Assembly: GCA_030044325.1 (NCBI GenBank)
Contig: JASHWA010000592.1
Span: forward strand, 1-8,489
DNA: 8,489 nucleotides
Reading direction: 5' to 3'
Origin: Bryobacteraceae bacterium
GTDB taxonomy: Bacteria; Acidobacteriota; Terriglobia; Bryobacterales; Bryobacteraceae
Of this stretch, positions 6,418-8,489 are shown piece by piece. Under the pieces are notes generated by a model that was not told the origin of the DNA, ran no database searches, and worked only from the letters and a program-made list of their open reading frames with translations. Every line of letters starts with the position of its first letter. The stretch's first letter is position 1. Position numbers and translations under genes: made by a program.

Positions 6418-7443
6418 CTACTCGATCGCAATCCGCCTTAGCAATTTGAACTCCGTCAGCATCTTGCCCGTTCCCAACACCACCGACGCCAGCGGATCCT
6501 CGGCGATCGACACCGGCAGGCCCGTTTCCTGCCGGATTCTCTTGTCCAGATTCTTGAGCAGCGCCCCGCCGCCCGTCAGCACGATGCCGCGATCGCTGAT
6601 ATCGGCCGACAGCTCCGGCGGCGTCCGCTCCAGCGCCACGCGGATGGCGTTCATGATGGTCGCCACGCATTCCGAAAGCGCCTCGCGAATCTCGCTGTCG
6701 TCCACCGTGATCGTCTTCGGAACGCCTTCGATCAGATTCCGTCCTTTAATTTCGATGGTCAGCGGCTTTTCCAAAGTGTAGGCCGAGCCGACCTGCATCT
6801 TGACCTTCTCCGCCGTGGTTTCGCCGATCAGCAGGTTGTATTTGCGCTTCATGTACTGCATAATGGCGTCGTCCATCTCGTTCCCCGCCACGCGAACCGA
6901 GCGCGAATAGACGATCCCCGAAAGCGAAATCACCGCGACGTCCGTGGTTCCTCCGCCGATATCCACCACCATGTTGCCGGAGGGTTCCGTGATGGGCAGC
7001 CCCGCGCCGATGGCCGCGACCATGGCCTGCTCCACCAGGTAAACTTCGCTCGCCTTGGCGTGATAAGCCGAATCGATCACCGCGCGCTTTTCCACCTGCG
7101 TAATCTCGCTCGGCACGCCGATGATGATGCGCGGGTGCACCAGCATTTTCCGGCCGTGCGCTTTCTGAATGAAATAATTCAGCATGCGCTCGGTGACTTT
7201 GAAATCGGCGATCACGCCGTCTTTCATCGGACGGATGGCGACGATGTTGCCGGGCGTGCGCCCCAGCATCTCCTTCGCTTCCTTGCCCACCGCTTCCACC
7301 TCACCGGTGGTCTTATTGATGGCGACAATCGAGGGCTCGTTCACCACGATCCCTTTGCCCTTCGCGTAAACCAGCGTGTTGGCAGTTCCGAGATCGATGG
7401 CGAGATCGGATGAGAACAAACTGAACAGCGACCGCAAATTCAT
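6418..7443 (-). CDS. mreB: Rod shape-determining actin homologue MreB
   Basis: The 341-residue product is full length and typical. It begins with an amphipathic membrane-targeting stretch MNLRSLFSLF. The phosphate-1 loop follows (DLAIDLGTANT, 13-23), then phosphate-2 (DIGGGTTD, 161-168) and the adenosine motif (TGGGALLKNLD, 290-300). The HPRIIIGVPSEITQVEKRA stretch (103-121) is also diagnostic. MreB polymerises on ATP into membrane-bound antiparallel filaments that orient the elongation machinery. The ATG at 7443 is the conserved family start, but only ATTTTTAT precedes it and no Shine-Dalgarno is seen. Just 24 bp separate it from a hairpin-T-run element (7468-7570) that would terminate transcription arriving from upstream, so the promoter position is unclear. 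It is first in the cluster mreB-mreC-mreD-mrdA. Confidence 0.97.
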   Translation of the reverse strand: MNLRSLFSLFSSDLAIDLGTANTLVYAKGKGIVVNEPSIVAINKTTGEVEAVGKEAKEMLGRTPGNIVAIRPMKDGVIADFKVTERMLNYFIQKAHGRKMLVHPRIIIGVPSEITQVEKRAVIDSAYHAKASEVYLVEQAMVAAIGAGLPITEPSGNMVVDIGGGTTDVAVISLSGIVYSRSVRVAGNEMDDAIMQYMKRKYNLLIGETTAEKVKMQVGSAYTLEKPLTIEIKGRNLIEGVPKTITVDDSEIREALSECVATIMNAIRVALERTPPELSADISDRGIVLTGGGALLKNLDKRIRQETGLPVSIAEDPLASVVLGTGKMLTEFKLLRRIAIE

Positions 7444-7473
7444 ATAAAAATGTTCGTATTAAGAAGGTTGCTC

Positions 7474-7499
7474 AAAAAAAGGGACAGACAGCTCTGTCC
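7474..7499 (-). terminator. Intrinsic-terminator-like hairpin facing mreB
   Basis: On the minus strand GGACAGA-GCTG-TCTGTCC (7499-7482, 7 perfect pairs) is followed by C and seven Ts (7480-7474). It ends 30 bp before the mreB ATG and would stop read-through from the MFS gene, or attenuate an upstream mreB transcript. Confidence 0.6.
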
Positions 7500-7537
7500 A
7501 CGCCCGCCCCTCGGTACAGTTCCAACAGTCTGCGTCC

Positions 7538-7564
7538 GGGACAGAGTAGTCTGTCCCCTTTTTT
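7538..7564 (+). terminator. Intrinsic-terminator-like hairpin facing right
   Basis: On the plus strand GGGACAGA-GTAG-TCTGTCCC (7538-7557, 8 perfect pairs) is followed by C and six Ts (7559-7564). It is the mirror half of the REPIN-like element. No plus-strand gene upstream needs it, so termination may be a by-product of the repeat's structure. Confidence 0.45.
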
Positions 7565-7570
7565 GAGCAA

Positions 7571-7760
7571 TCTCTGATTAGTCGGCAAGGAGGGGAAATC
7601 CCCGCGTCACGTAAGAGGGTACCATAACTTGAGCTTCGCGAACGCCTGTTTCTCCTGGAAAAATCGACTCAAGCGCGTGTTTGCGCGGCTCGCCGCACGG
7701 GCCGATCTTCAAGTATTTCAATTCAATAGCGCCGCGCCGGAAATTCCGCTTGCTCACGCG
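7571..7760. other. Spacer between the REPIN-like element and the MFS gene
   Basis: No gene is seen in these 190 bp. There is a small GGGGA/TCCCC hairpin (7592-7596 with 7599-7603) and a short CGGAA/TTCCG palindrome near 7738-7748, just after the MFS stop, without a T run. I see no convincing promoter for mreB here, although one would be expected either here or in the 30 bp after the terminator-like hairpin. Confidence 0.3.
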
Positions 7761-8489
7761 TCAGTCCCCCAGCGACTCGCCGCTCTCGATGAACGGCCAG
7801 CACGCTGCGCCGCCGGCATAGACCGCGGCCATGACGATCAGCAGCAGGTTCCAGTCGCCGTGCGTGCGATCGAGCAGGAAACCGCCGAAAACCGGCGCGA
7901 CGAACCCGGCGAGGTTGCCCATCGTGTTCATCGATCCCGAAACCGTGCCCGAAAATTTCCCGCCCACGTCCATGCACGCGTGCCACGCGGCGGGAACGGC
8001 GAGGTCGTTTGCGAAACTGGCGAGTCCCATGACGATCATCGCGGGCGCGGCTGCGCCGATTCGGGTGACAGCAAGAATCAGCGCGCCGGCGCCCAGCAAA
8101 CCGCCGATCGCGACCGCGCGCCGCGCACCCGGAGCGCGCGACGAGATCGCGCCCGAAATCAGCGCCCCGAATCCCCCGAACAGCAGCGGCAAAATCGCCA
8201 GCCGCGCCGCCTCTGCCGCGCTCAGCCGGCGGAATTCCTGAAGATAGGTCGGCAGCCAGGTGATATAGAAATACCAGCCGAAAGAGACGCAGAAATACTG
8301 GACGCACAGCAGCCACACGGCGCGGCTGGCGATCAGTCTTCGCCACGGCGCGCCGGCATGCGCGATGTCCGGATTGCCGATGATCGCCAGCTCGCGAGCG
8401 TTCACGGAGGGATGGTCCGCCGGGCGATTGCGAAACCAGCGCGAAAACAAAAAGCACCAGATGAGGCCGATCGAGCCGAAAGCGGCGAA
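7761..8489 (-). CDS. MFS transporter, ACS-like family, C-terminal part (5' end outside window)
   Basis: The minus-strand frame is open from the right edge to TGA at 7763-7761, giving 242 residues that begin FAAFGSIGLIWCFLFSRWFR. This is the end of transmembrane helix 6. It is followed by the cytoplasmic central loop with RNRPADHPSVNARELAII, a pattern typical of the anion:cation symporter (ACS) branch of the major facilitator superfamily. Helices 7-12 follow: VWLLCVQYFCVSFGWYFYITWLP (TM7 region), the LAILPLLFGGFGALISG helix, a short basic loop (SRAPGARRAV), then GGLLGAGALIL, AMIVMGLASFANDLAVPAAW, NLAGFVAPVFGGFLLD and LLLIVMAAVYAGGAACW. ACS members move organic anions such as hexuronates, glucarate and phthalate. 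The substrate cannot be read from this half. Roughly 190 N-terminal residues are missing. It appears unrelated to the mre operon and is separated from it by the terminator-like element. Confidence 0.88.
   Translation of the reverse strand, partial: FAAFGSIGLIWCFLFSRWFRNRPADHPSVNARELAIIGNPDIAHAGAPWRRLIASRAVWLLCVQYFCVSFGWYFYITWLPTYLQEFRRLSAAEAARLAILPLLFGGFGALISGAISSRAPGARRAVAIGGLLGAGALILAVTRIGAAAPAMIVMGLASFANDLAVPAAWHACMDVGGKFSGTVSGSMNTMGNLAGFVAPVFGGFLLDRTHGDWNLLLIVMAAVYAGGAACWPFIESGESLGD

Larger units (their letters stand above)
7468..7570. repeat. REPIN-like inverted hairpin pair upstream of mreB
   Basis: Two 32-base arms (7468-7499 and 7539-7570) are inverted copies matching at 29 of 32 positions, separated by 39 bp. 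Each arm is itself a hairpin built on GGGACAGA/TCTGTCC, flanked outward by an A or T run and TTGCTC/GAGCAA. Two REP-like palindromes in opposite orientation are the layout of a REPIN, the kind mobilised by RAYT (TnpA_REP) transposases. No such transposase gene is in the window. A miniature inverted-repeat element of another origin is the alternative. The element takes up most of the space directly before mreB. Confidence 0.8.

Overview
This is a GC-rich bacterial window. It carries most of a rod-shape/cell-wall elongation operon on the minus strand, flanked by the 3' end of a lexA-type repressor gene (left edge, plus strand) and the 3' part of an MFS transporter gene (right edge, minus strand). 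An Acidobacteriota origin (Solibacter/Bryobacter-like) is my best guess, based on GC content, a Firmicutes-style LexA C-terminus and a Ycf48-like beta-propeller outside a photosynthesis locus. No rRNA or other diagnostic marker is present, so this is inference.

Layout. 1-136 (+): last 44 codons of lexA. 137-977: about 840 bp without a credible protein gene. Most of it (about 165-820) looks like one large structured RNA read from the minus strand. It has a -35/-10 pair with a 17-bp spacer pointing into it, an exact 11-bp pairing of its two ends (15 bp with G.U pairs), four hairpins capped by GNRA tetraloops, several further hairpins, and a U-rich tract after the closing helix. 978-7443 (-): in transcription order mreB, a 103-bp gap, mreC, mreD (ATGA overlap with mreC), mrdA (PBP2), a GAF-domain protein, and a secreted Ycf48-like beta-propeller. 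7468-7570: a REPIN-like pair of inverted hairpins, each followed by a T run on its outward side, 24 bp before the mreB start codon. 7571-7760: spacer with nothing I can name. 7761-8489 (-): MFS transporter, open at the window edge.

How the parts fit. MreB, MreC and MreD form the cytoskeletal and membrane core of the elongasome, and PBP2 is its transpeptidase. RodA, the partner glycosyltransferase, is not encoded after mrdA in this window. The GAF and propeller genes sit in that downstream position instead, and the propeller gene is closely coupled to the GAF gene (stop codon 10 bp before its start).

The most notable object is the candidate large non-coding RNA between lexA and the propeller gene. 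I cannot assign it to a known family by eye. The hairpin element in front of mreB is the second most notable.
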